A DNA stretch of 43,418 bases from Candidatus Hatepunaea meridiana. GTDB taxonomy: Bacteria; Electryoneota; AABM5-125-24; Hatepunaeales; Hatepunaeaceae. Under the pieces are notes generated by a model. It was not told the origin of the DNA and ran no database searches. It saw nothing but the letters and a program-made list of their open reading frames with translations. The position numbers and the translations under genes are program-made. Of this stretch, positions 7,748 through 16,500 are shown piece after piece. Where the stretch lies: the NCBI GenBank assembly GCA_030765125.1, contig JAVCDD010000367.1:1-43418 (forward strand), written 5' to 3'. Position 1 is the stretch's first letter. The number at the start of each line of letters is the position of its first letter.

Positions 7748-8692
7748 TTAAAGAGATATACTCAATCCTTCGTATGCAAGATAGAGTTGAAGATCGTTTT
7801 TCTCAGATTGTAGTTCGAGGTAATTTTGGGCTTTTTGAAATATGTCCCATAGCTTCTCATCACTATAAGTTGGTTCATGATGCGTGAAAGCGAGTTTTTT
7901 AACACCTGCTTTAAGCGCCATATCAATGCCGATGATAGTGCTGCTGTGTCCCCAGTCCTCTTTTTCAATGTTTTCCAGCATAGTATATTGGGCGTCAAAT
8001 ATTACCAGATCAGCGTCTCTGAAGAAATCAATAATCGGCTTGGGCTCAGGCGACAGTTCCTTATATTCTGAATCTGTAGCATAAATAATTGTTTTTCCGT
8101 TATAAGAAACTTTATAACCGGTACATCCGCCAGGATGGTATAGCGAGATCGTATCAATTTCAATATCACCGATCCGGAAACTTTCACCTTCTCTTAACTG
8201 AACGAATTCTTTAATACCCCTCATAATATCCAGAGGCACAGGGAAGTACTCAAAATCCTGCTGATGCCTGATGCGATCCTCGATTTTGCTGTGCGTGCCG
8301 TAAATAGTTATGTTGTTATTAGGAATATATGCAGGTACGAAAAATGGTAATCCGCAAATGTGATCCCAGTGAGTGTGACTAAGAAGAATTGATGCCTCGA
8401 TAGGTTTACCAATTTCCTGACGCATAAGATTCAAGCCGAGGGGACGAATTCCGGTTCCAGCATCAAATATCAACCGATTATCACCCGTTTCAACCTCAAC
8501 ACAGGTCGTATCTCCTCCTGCTGTCTTACGAATATACCAGGGAAGCTGTTCGATAAACTGTGGTGTTTGCCACGGTGCATTCAGTCCGGCTTTGAGAGCT
8601 AACTCTAAGGCTTTTTTAATCTTATCATTGAGTTCGATATTTGTCAGAGGGGTAGCGATTGATCCACGAACCCCCCAGAATTTTACCTTCAT
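7748..8692 (-). CDS. MBL-fold metallo-hydrolase
   Basis: A 314-residue metallo-beta-lactamase-fold enzyme. The zinc motif H106-T-H108-W-D110-H111 is intact, followed by later ligands in the YHPGG and FTHHEPTY regions. The strand LIFDAGTGIRPLG is typical of the branch that includes cyclic-nucleotide and other phosphodiesterases. I start at the ATG at 8692 (MKVKFWGVRGSI, with GGGGA upstream); the open frame extends 48 codons further but only through palindromic repeat DNA. It shares a strand with the STAS/anti-sigma pair, separated by repeat elements. The substrate is unknown. Confidence 0.88.
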   Translation of the reverse strand: MKVKFWGVRGSIATPLTNIELNDKIKKALELALKAGLNAPWQTPQFIEQLPWYIRKTAGGDTTCVEVETGDNRLIFDAGTGIRPLGLNLMRQEIGKPIEASILLSHTHWDHICGLPFFVPAYIPNNNITIYGTHSKIEDRIRHQQDFEYFPVPLDIMRGIKEFVQLREGESFRIGDIEIDTISLYHPGGCTGYKVSYNGKTIIYATDSEYKELSPEPKPIIDFFRDADLVIFDAQYTMLENIEKEDWGHSSTIIGIDMALKAGVKKLAFTHHEPTYSDEKLWDIFQKAQNYLELQSEKNDLQLYLAYEGLSISL

Positions 8693-8723
8693 TTGATTCC
8701 CCTGAAAAATAGTGTATCCAATT

Positions 8724-8803
8724 CCGGAGCCCTCAAGCTTGCTTGAGCAGTTTATACTATATATTAGTCTCTGATCGCGCTCAAGCTTGCTTGAGCACTC
8801 CGG
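8724..8803. repeat. Inverted repeat, CCGGAG...CTCAAGCTTGCTTGAG type
   Basis: Arms 8724-8748 and 8779-8803 share CCGGAG ends, and each contains the palindrome CTCAAGCTTGCTTGAG. It lies just upstream of the MBL-hydrolase start. Confidence 0.75.
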
Positions 8804-8885
8804 CAGGATATATATTACACGCGCTGAAGCGCGCACTCAGAACCTTTATAAGGGAGCGGGACTCAGCAATACGGACCTTTAATAT

Positions 8886-8976
8886 CGACAGACAGGAGTG
8901 TCGGTTGTTTAGTAGGTTGGACACTCCTGTCCGACAAATAACGTGTGAGACAATGTGACAGACAAGAATGTCTGTC
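8886..8976. repeat. GACAGGAGTGTC-type hairpins
   Basis: An inverted pair at 8886-8902 and 8919-8935, each containing GACAGGAGTGTC or its complement, is followed by an 8-bp hairpin at 8957-8976 (GACAGACA/TGTCTGTC). Related hairpins occur at 14589-14608 and around the MITE at 28666. These fill the gap before the DUF6588 gene end. Confidence 0.7.
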
Positions 8977-8987
8977 CTACCTGTCCA

Positions 8988-10085
8988 TTATCTAAACGTA
9001 ATCCCTAAACCAGCCGCAAACGTGCTGTATTCACCTAATGAATAATCAGCATTGATGGTAACAAGCGGTAACGCAAAACGAGCGCCGACGGTCATACGGA
9101 AGCTGTTGTCGCCGTCAAGCTTGAACTCATCAATAGCTTGACCATGGAGGGAACTATTAGGGTTGTCAATTGTGTATTTCTTCACTATAAGATTAGATGA
9201 TTCAATACCAAGACCTAAATAAGGCGTGATACTGACGCCAAACCCGACCGTCTTAGATACGTGCACGTTCAATGCTGTATGGTTGGACTCGAGCAGATCA
9301 CCGACGGTGAGCTTCTGCCATACGTACTGTGCGGAAATCTTCACCGGGAATAACGGTATCGGAATCCACTGGTCAATATTATGCTTGATGCCGATACCCA
9401 GGAAGTTCACTTTGCCGATGTCGCCAGCATCAGTTTCAGGGATAAAACGAAGCATAACCTCAGTGCCCCTGATCAGACCAACCGATACTTGCGGCATAAC
9501 AAATGGCATAACATCAATGCCAATTCCGGGTATCCTGGGGATTGGATTAAGCTCAGAATTTAGAGAAGCAAGCATTTGTGCCCAGGCAGGTGTCAATTTT
9601 AAATTATCTATGTCCGTTTGAGTCTTACCTGCCTCTAACAGTGCCTGTTCCAGTGCATTTTCAGCATCGGCAGGATCGGCGATAAAATCATCAGGTTCAT
9701 CACTTCCGAACACCGTTGGTGTTTTACGATCTTTGTAAACGTTATTAATGTCAATGGCTAATTCGTCATTCGGAACCATAAATGATGGATCAACCGGCAG
9801 AACTAAACTCGGCATTAGAAAATCGTACGTCAGATCTTCATCGGCGACGGTAACCATCGCCATCTTAATGCTGATGTCAAAGCCTAACATACCGTGAGGT
9901 TTGGCATTATGATACAATCCGGAATTCATCGCTGTGCCAAAAGCCGTGGCAAACGGACCAATGTAACCCTTGGCGTTTGTTTCCGCCATCTTTTGCAGTT
10001 CTTCCTGGAAATCAACTGCTGAAGCCGTTCCGGCGATAGATAGTATCAGAACTAGAACCGTAAATAGTGTAATGATTTTCCTCAT
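8988..10085 (-). CDS. DUF6588 family outer-membrane-type protein
   Basis: A 365-residue protein with a cleavable signal peptide (MRKIITLFTVLVLILSIAGTASA). The opening of the mature protein (FATAFGTAMNSGLYHNAKPHGMLGFDISI) matches what I recall of DUF6588. The remainder alternates beta strands and ends in GLGITFR, as expected of an outer-membrane barrel. A strong SD AAGGAGGTG precedes the ATG. It is last in a three-gene minus-strand operon behind a barrel gene and a TPR lipoprotein. Its specific role is unknown. Confidence 0.8.
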   Translation of the reverse strand: MRKIITLFTVLVLILSIAGTASAVDFQEELQKMAETNAKGYIGPFATAFGTAMNSGLYHNAKPHGMLGFDISIKMAMVTVADEDLTYDFLMPSLVLPVDPSFMVPNDELAIDINNVYKDRKTPTVFGSDEPDDFIADPADAENALEQALLEAGKTQTDIDNLKLTPAWAQMLASLNSELNPIPRIPGIGIDVMPFVMPQVSVGLIRGTEVMLRFIPETDAGDIGKVNFLGIGIKHNIDQWIPIPLFPVKISAQYVWQKLTVGDLLESNHTALNVHVSKTVGFGVSITPYLGLGIESSNLIVKKYTIDNPNSSLHGQAIDEFKLDGDNSFRMTVGARFALPLVTINADYSLGEYSTFAAGLGITFR

Positions 10086-10136
10086 TTACACCTCCTTAGA
10101 ATGTTGTATTGAATATATTTATTTTCGATTTCTTAA

Positions 10137-10183
10137 CCGCAGATTATGCAGATTTAAAGATAAAAAATCTGCATAATCTGCGG
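10137..10183. repeat. Palindrome of the CCGCAGATTAT/CTGCGG family
   Basis: Arms 10137-10155 and 10165-10183 are a perfect 19-bp inverted repeat (CCGCAGATTATGCAGATTT). It sits between two genes of the envelope operon and could act as an mRNA-processing or attenuating hairpin. Related units occur near 13466, 14621-14776, 28605-28644 and 30270. Confidence 0.85.
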
Positions 10184-10198
10184 ATAGAATATTTGTTG

Positions 10199-11275
10199 TT
10201 AGTTTACGCCAATGGTTATACCCAACCTATGGCTGTATTCCATAATCTGCCCCGGCTGGTTGCCGGCTTCCATACCGAAATAGGCATAATCAAATTGCAG
10301 TACGCGCAGATTTAGACCCAACCCGACAGTAGGATAACCTTGGTGTACGCCAGCGCGTAAATCTAATACATAGTACTTCAGTTCTGCGCCGAGATTCAAT
10401 TTCTGGAAGAGAGCCACACCCTGGCTGTTGAACCAGTCGTTCATATCCGCCATTAAGCGAATCCTATCGGTATATTGATAAGAAATACCGGTAATCAGAT
10501 CCGGTTTAACCCAGCCGTCTCGTGCGCCGATCAGGTCGCGAACGGTTACTGCAACGTCGAGCTTATCGTTCATCGAATGTATGACTCCAGCGTCAATGCC
10601 AAATCCGATCTCTTTGTCTTCGAGTTCTTCAAGTCCTTCCGCTATCACGTCTTCCGCTGAACCGATGTCACCAGATGATATTCTGATAGGCGTGAATGAA
10701 CGCCGCTGGTAATAACGAAAACCAAGACCTGCTTCGTAACCCATAAAGTCAAAACCCATACCTATCGCTGTGCCAAAGTCCATATAGCCCTTTAAGCCGA
10801 CAGCCGGTAAAACAACTCCATTGTCAATCTTCACTCCGGTTAAGGTATTGCCATAGATTGCCACGCCAAGTTTTGTGGCGGGAAGAGTCAGTCAGAAGAA
10901 AGGACTTACGTTGATGTTGATCCACGTGTCGTCTATCGGTTCCGCATCCTTTATAAGGTCATCTTTTGCCTGGTCGCTAAGATTCTCAACGTTTGAGAGA
11001 CCATCGGAATTGTTCTCGATAAAACTGACAATGTCGTTTATGTCATCATCGAGACCGAAGGGTAAAGATAAAAGCGTAAGGTGAAATTTTGCCCGGTTTA
11101 ATAACGCGGGATTGACTATTGTCATCGTTGCATCCCGGGGATAGGCTGTAAACGAACCGCCCATTCCCATTGCGGCGACTGACATATAGCTGCTGTGCAA
11201 CGGTTGGCTATAGAGCGCGCCTGTCATAAGGAGCGCTGCTAAAGCTATGACGATAATATGTTTAGTTGTTTTCAT
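10199..11275 (-). pseudogene. Outer-membrane beta-barrel (FadL/TraF-like) gene interrupted by an in-frame TGA
   Basis: Two open segments, 11275-10892 and 10891-10199, are in the same reading frame, separated only by one TGA at 10894-10892 (...INVSPFF-stop-LTLPATKLG...). Together they would give about 358 codons. The N-terminus is a signal peptide (MKTTKHIIVIALAALLMTGALYS) followed by AAMGMGGSFTAYPRDATMTIVNPALL, the hallmark start of FadL/PorV/TraF-like barrels. The C-terminal part is amphipathic beta ending near LGITIGVN. The reading frame after the TGA shows no further damage, so this is a recent nonsense mutation, a read-through site or a sequencing error. A downstream start at GTG 10864 could make only a barrel fragment. 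Confidence 0.8.
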
Positions 11276-11287
11276 TTTTATTTCTCC

Positions 11288-12187
11288 TTATGGACCCCGT
11301 CTGCCGTTACTATCTTCATCAATAAGACCATCGCCGTCATCGTCTATACCATTCAAGTGCTCTTCGTCAATCAGCCCATCGCCGTCGTTGTCAACGTCGA
11401 TCTCGATGAGATACATATCTGCGCCGTTCTGGATATTCTCAATCACTTGATCAAGCGCATCCTCGTCAAGACCGCTCTCTTCATCTTCAGCCATATTACG
11501 AATGAAGTCTCCCATTACATCACCGCTTACCTTCAGAATGTCGCTGATATTAGTGAGCAGGTTGTTCACGGCTTCAGCGTCTAGCTGCTCGAAGATTTTA
11601 AAAATACCTTGCAAATTCAGACGACCATTCTGGAAGAACACCTCGAGGTTGATGTCGGTATCATCAATCGCTTTGTCTCCATTAGTATCGCGGAACAGAA
11701 GAATACCGTTAACAGTAAGCACAATCACCAGATCTAACTGGATGTCTTTCGGTTTAATGATTCCGGTTGCAGTGCCATCATTAATCATCTGAAGGTCTTC
11801 ATTTGCGATGATAACACCCTGATACAAAGGATTTGCTCGAGTGTTAGGCCAAGTAGTGAAGTTCATAAAGGGCAAATCTGATGTGTCTGCGGAATTGGTT
11901 TCCAACTGAGACAACTCAGTAGCAATGGTAATGGCATTTGTGCCGGTTCTGCGCATTGCAGCTTTGGCGTGCAGGTAGCGGATTTCGCTGTTGTTGGGAT
12001 CGTTGTTCAGGGCTTCGTCAAATTTCTTGAACGCCCCTTCATAATCCCCATCCCGCAGCATCTGCTTACCTTCCTCAATCAAGCTTTTCTGAGAGTCCGA
12101 CGGACCGGTGAACTTGTAGATATTGCATCCTGTGAACATTACAAGCACGGCAAGAAGGACAGTCAAAAATAGAATTGAAGTTTTCAT
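11288..12187 (-). CDS. TPR lipoprotein with C-terminal DxDGDG repeats
   Basis: A 299-residue lipoprotein. The signal ends in the lipobox FTGC (Cys21). Residues about 33-75 form a tetratricopeptide-like helical pair (EEGKQMLRDGDYEGAFKKFDEALNNDP is the region type). The middle has strands with no known family. The C-terminus carries two calcium-binding-type loops (DNDGDGLIDEE and DDDGDGLIDED). It is first in the operon with the broken barrel gene (12 bp downstream) and DUF6588 gene, so it may be a periplasmic partner of those barrels. Confidence 0.8.
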   Translation of the reverse strand: MKTSILFLTVLLAVLVMFTGCNIYKFTGPSDSQKSLIEEGKQMLRDGDYEGAFKKFDEALNNDPNNSEIRYLHAKAAMRRTGTNAITIATELSQLETNSADTSDLPFMNFTTWPNTRANPLYQGVIIANEDLQMINDGTATGIIKPKDIQLDLVIVLTVNGILLFRDTNGDKAIDDTDINLEVFFQNGRLNLQGIFKIFEQLDAEAVNNLLTNISDILKVSGDVMGDFIRNMAEDEESGLDEDALDQVIENIQNGADMYLIEIDVDNDGDGLIDEEHLNGIDDDGDGLIDEDSNGRRGP

Positions 12188-12436
12188 ACACTCTCCAGGT
12201 TAATTTCAGCAGTATGCGTCTTTGCGTGCATTGCAATCATTTACAGGCAAGGACGCTTATACTACACGAATAATTATTATCGCAGAAATATAATCATCCT
12301 TTATTAATAAGTCAAGGAATTATAGTAATAACTGAAATTTCTACTTACTGTATTGAATAAACATTTTGAATATTGTATAGTAATTTCTATATTATGATTT
12401 GCTTGGTTGAAGGATTATTAAAAACAATAATAACAA
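12188..12436. other. Divergent intergenic region
   Basis: An AT-rich 249-bp gap between the lipoprotein operon (minus) and the methyltransferase (plus), expected to hold both promoters. CGTCTTTGCGTGCATTGCAA is present near 12220 but does not fit a sigma-54 site in either direction. No assured promoter or repeat is seen. Confidence 0.4.
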
Positions 12437-13006
12437 ATGAAATTAGACCTCGGCAGTTCATTCTATAAAAAGCCCGGTTATATTGGGGTAGACATACTTA
12501 AGGTTGAGGGTGTCGATGTAATTGCCGACGCCACTAAGCTTCCATTCAAGGACTCTTCCATAGACGGCATTTACAGCAGTCATTGCATCGAGCATATCTT
12601 CGATCAATTAGCGGTAATCAGCGAAATGTGGCGCGTATGCAGGGATGGAGCGATTCTGCATATACTCGTCCCTCACTTCTCAAACCCATCTTACTACGAT
12701 GATCTAACCCACCAGCGTCGATACAACACTCGCTCATTTGAGCACTACGACCACGACCTTCACGAGTTAACCGGTCATCCGAACTATCTCCCCGAAGTGA
12801 ATCTGAAAGTGGTATACAAAAAGCTCAACTATTGGCCCGAACATATAATCGCCCGTAAATCGAAATTGAAAGGCTTGGCAATACGTATTTTCAGATTCTT
12901 CCACAATGCAATGGCAAATTCCAATCAGTTCTTCTGCGAAAGAATATGGTGCAGTTGGGTGGGAGGGTTTTATGAAGTGGAATATAAGATAGAAGTGCGA
13001 AAGTGA
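12437..13006 (+). CDS. Class I SAM-dependent methyltransferase-like protein
   Basis: A 189-residue protein with a short Rossmann-type methyltransferase core. Motif I is LDLGSSFYKKPGYIGVDI, then DVIADATKLPFKDSSIDGIYSSHCIEH (motifs II-III, as in Methyltransf_11), then LHILVPHFSNPSYY. Proteins of this look often act on glycans or lipids in surface-polysaccharide clusters, but no such cluster is here. No clear SD precedes the ATG. The C-terminal 60 residues are basic and aromatic and unassigned. Confidence 0.75.
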   Translation: MKLDLGSSFYKKPGYIGVDILKVEGVDVIADATKLPFKDSSIDGIYSSHCIEHIFDQLAVISEMWRVCRDGAILHILVPHFSNPSYYDDLTHQRRYNTRSFEHYDHDLHELTGHPNYLPEVNLKVVYKKLNYWPEHIIARKSKLKGLAIRIFRFFHNAMANSNQFFCERIWCSWVGGFYEVEYKIEVRK

Positions 13007-13083
13007 GAAAGGAAGAAAGGAATCCTGATGCTTATCTTTGACTAGTGCCTGACCGAAAACCCCTCTTTTGTCATTCCCGCGAA

Positions 13084-13260
13084 GCAGTCTGTCCGATAAT
13101 AGTGAAATCACCTGTTTCGTCATGCCTTGCTATGACCAAGTCGCAGTGTTATCTGACGGCATGTATCGAAATAACAGAAGATTACAAACCGGCAGGTCAC
13201 ACGCTTTAGGGCGCAAGACCTGCCAGAACAAGCAACTATAACTATTATCGGACAGACTGC
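13084..13260. mobile_element. MITE-like element (copy 1) with perfect 20-bp TIRs
   Basis: Arms 13084-13103 (GCAGTCTGTCCGATAATAGT) and 13241-13260 are perfect inverted repeats. The 177-bp interior holds smaller palindromes (GGCAGGTC/GACCTGCC) and no gene. The second copy at 28666-28840 matches along most of its length. No transposase is nearby, so it would be moved in trans. Confidence 0.88.
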
Positions 13261-13345
13261 TCTTGTCGCATGATTGTTTTATCTGTAGATTACAGGGATT
13301 AAAAGATTTTATTGGAGTTAAAATGAAACAAAATGATCCGAGGTC

Positions 13346-13450
13346 TTTAACTCGTTCCCACGCTCCAGCGTGGGAATGTATAGGGTTATTTGGGGTATAA
13401 CTGAATGGTAAGGCATGCGTTCCCACGCTGGAGCATGGGAACGAGTTAAA
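13346..13450. repeat. 105-bp element with 35-bp arms, CGTTCCCACGCT type
   Basis: Arms 13346-13380 and 13416-13450 are inverted with three mismatches. Each contains GTTCCCACGCTCCAGCGTGG or its complement. This is the kind of repeat found scattered in many environmental genomes. Confidence 0.85.
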
Positions 13451-13465
13451 TGTATTTCAAAAAAT

Positions 13466-13485
13466 AATCTGCGTAATCTGCGGAT
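13466..13485 (+). repeat. AATCTGCGTAATCTGCGGAT unit abutting a start codon
   Basis: A 20-bp unit of the CTGCGG family whose GCGGAT end lies 5 nt before the ATG of the URO-D family gene. With little other SD there, the repeat may supply the ribosome-binding context. The same arrangement occurs at 14759-14776. Confidence 0.6.
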
Positions 13486-13490
13486 GAATT

Positions 13491-14588
13491 ATGAAATCTA
13501 AACAACGCTTACTATCAGCCATAAACAGAGAAACACCGGACAGGCTACCTGTGACGACTCATCATGTTATGCCCTATTTCCTTAAGACTTATATGGGTGG
13601 CATTTCAGTTCAGGAGTTCTTTGATTATTTCCAGCTTGATCCGATTAACTGGGTTGATGCTTATATACAGGATACCTGTTCGGATGATTGGAGGATTGAA
13701 GAAGAAAACATCCCTGATTCAACATACAAAACAACCCGCTACAAGATTATGACGCCTGTCAAGACATTATCAATGACTTTGCAGGGGAATGAACAGACGG
13801 ATTGGGTTACTGAGCCGTTGATTAAAGAGAAGTCGGATATTGAAGTCTTTGCCAAGTATGCTCCCGTTCCTCTTTGCGACGTAGCAGAAGTCAATCGGCA
13901 AGCTGAAGAATTTGACGAAAGAGGCTTAATCAGGGGGACAATCCCCGGATTTGATATATACGGTCAACCGGGTTGCTGGCAGGATGCGACGGTTCTATTC
14001 GGCATCGAGAATCTTATTATGGAGACCTTCAGCGATCCGGAATGGGTGCATACTTTTCTGAAGATATTCCGGGATCGAAAGAAGAAGTATGTTCAATCTA
14101 TGAAGGGCGCTAAATTCGACATACTCGAGCTTGGAGGCGGTTCAGCTTCAACAACGGTAATTTCTCCGGCAATATTCGATAGATTTGTAGCGCCTTATGA
14201 TGCAGAACTGATCGAACTGGCGCATCAAGCCGGGCAGCGGATCGTATATCACACCTGCGGCGGGATGATGCCGATTCTGGAAAGCATTGCCGATATGAAT
14301 CCTGACGCAATGGAAACATTTACACCGCAATCAATGGGCGGAGACATCGATCTGAAGGATGCAAAACGAAGGATCGGAGACCGCGTATGTATGATCGGTG
14401 GCTTTGACCAGTTTCATTACCTGAAGGATTGCCATCCTGATGAAACACGAAAAGCAGTTCGTAAATGCTTTGAAGAAGCGGGTGAAAGGGGAGGATATAT
14501 ATTAGCGCCATCGGACCATTTCTTTGACGCTGATATTGAGTGCCTGATAGCGTTTGCAGATGAAGCAAGGAGTTGCATTTATCAGTAG
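13491..14588 (+). CDS. Uroporphyrinogen decarboxylase (URO-D) family protein
   Basis: A 365-residue TIM-barrel protein of the URO-D/corrinoid-methyltransferase superfamily. Seen: the start KSKQRLLSAINRETPDRLPV typical of the MtaA/CmuA-like branch, GGGSASTTVISPAIFDRFVAPYD, and H254-T-C256-GG (YHTCGG), a zinc-binding pattern found in the methyltransferase members rather than true heme HemE. It is more likely a methyl-group or demethylation enzyme than a heme enzyme. The next gene, a glycosidase-like protein, begins 195 bp downstream on the same strand. Confidence 0.85.
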   Translation: MKSKQRLLSAINRETPDRLPVTTHHVMPYFLKTYMGGISVQEFFDYFQLDPINWVDAYIQDTCSDDWRIEEENIPDSTYKTTRYKIMTPVKTLSMTLQGNEQTDWVTEPLIKEKSDIEVFAKYAPVPLCDVAEVNRQAEEFDERGLIRGTIPGFDIYGQPGCWQDATVLFGIENLIMETFSDPEWVHTFLKIFRDRKKKYVQSMKGAKFDILELGGGSASTTVISPAIFDRFVAPYDAELIELAHQAGQRIVYHTCGGMMPILESIADMNPDAMETFTPQSMGGDIDLKDAKRRIGDRVCMIGGFDQFHYLKDCHPDETRKAVRKCFEEAGERGGYILAPSDHFFDADIECLIAFADEARSCIYQ

Positions 14589-14608
14589 ACGCGACACTCC
14601 TGTCGCGT
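14589..14608. repeat. ACGCGACA/TGTCGCGT hairpin (empty MITE target)
   Basis: An 8-bp stem with CTCC loop, directly after the URO-D stop. Its complement, ACGCGACAGGAGTGTCGCGT, is exactly the site that is split by the MITE at 28666-28840, making this the empty version of that target. Confidence 0.85.
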
Positions 14609-14620
14609 GATCTTTTCTTT

Positions 14621-14776
14621 CCGCAGATTTAACAGATTTTTAAATCGAGTCCGCTGTTTAATCCGCTTAATCCGCTTAATCTGCTGTGAATATAGATCCG
14701 ACAGTATAAGTCTGTCTGGAAAATATGGGGACAGTCTGCTCTTATCATTAAACAAAAAAATCTGCATAATCTGCGG
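14621..14776. repeat. Inverted pair of the CCGCAGATT/CTGCGG family
   Basis: Left unit 14621-14640 (CCGCAGATTTAACAGATTTT) and right unit 14759-14776 face each other, with ATCCGCTTAATCCGCTTAA-like degenerate copies between. The right unit runs into GGAGAAATC and the ATG at 14784. Confidence 0.65.
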
Positions 14777-14783
14777 AGAAATC

Positions 14784-16376
14784 ATGAATCAAAAAATCAC
14801 TATTAAAACCGGTCATCCCGAATTCGACAACCTCTACCCAATGGTCAAATCCTTCCTCGAAAAGGATGCCCTCGACATTGTGATAGACGGGAAAAACATC
14901 AGAGGTTACCGTTCTCCCGACGCGAAATCAATCTGGATCAGGGATTATTCGGATATGCTCAGAGGGGTGAAATATTTCGAGAATGATCTGAAGAGTGCGA
15001 TAGATCACTTCGCTGAGACCCAAGCCGATAACGGAAGGATATTCGATTACTTCACTACCTTCCCGGAGAAGCTTCCCAGCGAGCGTGAGAACTGGACAAA
15101 GTACGTGCGGGTTCCGGTAGAAGCGGACGTTGAATACCGGTTTGTCAAAGCGGCATTCCTTGCCTGGCAGGCAACCGGCGATGATGAATGGATATTGAAA
15201 TTGCTGCCAAAAATGGAAAAGGCGCTGCAATACATCCTGAACCATCCCTGGCGCTGGGATAAGAAACTTGGACTGGTGAAAAGAGCGTATACTATTGACA
15301 CATGGGATTTCGCTTATACGGCAGGTAGGCACGACTGGCTGCAATTCCAGATAAACGACGATACATTTTGGGGGATTATGCACGGCGACAACAGCGGATA
15401 CTACGAAGCGTTCAGGATTATGGCTTTGTTGTATGATTACTTCGTTAGGTCTACTGAAGCGGAAATGTGGTCGAAAAGGGCTGACGACATCAAGACGGCT
15501 ATGAACCGGATATGCTGGAACGGATCATTCTATACGCATTTTGTTAAACTGACGCCGGTTGAAATTCCCGGAGTGGATGAAGCAGCACAGCTCAGCCTCA
15601 GCAATCCAATGAATATCAACCGCGGCGTTGCCACCAGTGAAATGGCAGTATCAATCATCGAGGAATATCTCAAACGGGGTAAGGAAACCGACGCATTTGC
15701 CGAGTGGTTTTCCATTGATCCGCCTTTTCCCGATGGTATTTTCGGGGATGATAAATTAATAGGCGGCGCATATATCAACGGCGGTATTATGCCATTGGTG
15801 GGAGGTGAACTGGCAAAAGCAGCTTTCGATAACGGATTTGAGAAATATGGTGTTGACATCTTGCGAAGATATTATAAAATGATCTCTGAAAAGGGCGAGA
15901 CCTATCTCTGGTATTCCCCCGACGGCTCTGCAGCCAGCGTTGAAACCAGCACCAGCCCCGAAGCCGAACCGACCGATGGCTGGGGTTCGAGCGCTATGCT
16001 GTATGCTCTGATTGAAGGACTGGCAGGGATTGAGGATAAATTCAAGCAGTTCAAGAAGGTCAAGCTTTCACCGCGTTGGTACGCTGCGGGGATTGACAGA
16101 GCGGAGGTACGGGTTGGGTACGAAGCTTCGGGAGTCTCATTTGGGTATTTGTATTTGGTGAAGGATGATTGTATATTGCTGGAGGTTGAAGGGAATGATT
16201 GTGAGGTTTGGTTTCATACTTTAACTCCAGATGGATTTGAGGCGAAAGGTGTGGAAGTTGATGGAAAGGATGTTGATTTTAAGAATGTGAAGGTTGGCGA
16301 GAGTTGGTATGTTGATTTCAATACGATATTAAAAAACGATGCGCAAGTCAGGATTGAGACATCGAAGAAGAGTTAG
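14784..16376 (+). CDS. Glycogen-debranching-like (alpha/alpha)6 glycosidase-type protein
   Basis: About 530 residues. The features are those of six-hairpin glycosidases of the amylo-glucosidase/debranching group: SIWIRDYSDMLRGVKYF near residue 48, long helical repeats, aromatic segments (TWDFAYTAGRHDW), a FWGIMHGDNSGYY loop, and a C-terminal beta sandwich from about 430. It has no signal peptide, so it is probably cytoplasmic. I start at ATG 14784 (MNQKITIKTG, with GGAG 7 nt before it). A longer frame from 14607 reads through repeat DNA and gives an arginine-rich unlikely leader. The substrate cannot be named. Confidence 0.75.
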   Translation: MNQKITIKTGHPEFDNLYPMVKSFLEKDALDIVIDGKNIRGYRSPDAKSIWIRDYSDMLRGVKYFENDLKSAIDHFAETQADNGRIFDYFTTFPEKLPSERENWTKYVRVPVEADVEYRFVKAAFLAWQATGDDEWILKLLPKMEKALQYILNHPWRWDKKLGLVKRAYTIDTWDFAYTAGRHDWLQFQINDDTFWGIMHGDNSGYYEAFRIMALLYDYFVRSTEAEMWSKRADDIKTAMNRICWNGSFYTHFVKLTPVEIPGVDEAAQLSLSNPMNINRGVATSEMAVSIIEEYLKRGKETDAFAEWFSIDPPFPDGIFGDDKLIGGAYINGGIMPLVGGELAKAAFDNGFEKYGVDILRRYYKMISEKGETYLWYSPDGSAASVETSTSPEAEPTDGWGSSAMLYALIEGLAGIEDKFKQFKKVKLSPRWYAAGIDRAEVRVGYEASGVSFGYLYLVKDDCILLEVEGNDCEVWFHTLTPDGFEAKGVEVDGKDVDFKNVKVGESWYVDFNTILKNDAQVRIETSKKS

Positions 16377-16409
16377 GAGTCCGGTCTTTTCATATTCGAC
16401 TAAATATCA

Positions 16410-16500
16410 CTACATTGTCATTGTATCGCTACATTGTCATTGTATCGCTACATTGTCATTGTTCGCTACATTGTCATTGTTCGCTACATTGTCATTCCCG
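16410..16500. repeat. Tandem array of 18-19-bp units leading into a palindrome
   Basis: Five units of CTACATTGTCATTGT(AT)CG at 16410, 16429, 16448, 16466 and 16484. The last runs directly into GTCATTCCCGTGAAGACGGG, the left outer arm of the nested repeat. The array appears to be duplicated flank of that arm. Confidence 0.85.

Noticed and set aside
8693..8836. 48-residue extension of the MBL hydrolase
   Set aside because: It reads through the CTCAAGCTTGCTTGAG palindromes; the family start MKVKFWGVRGS follows a usable SD.
10892..10894. TGA as selenocysteine, with a small GCCAC/GTGGC hairpin about 12 nt downstream
   Set aside because: The stem is only 5 bp with a 10-nt loop, the protein is an outer-membrane barrel with no reason for Sec, and nothing in the window suggests Sec machinery. 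A nonsense mutation is simpler.
14607..14783. N-terminal extension of the glycosidase-like gene
   Set aside because: The extension is translated repeat DNA, rich in arginine and isoleucine, and the ATG at 14784 has a proper GGAG.
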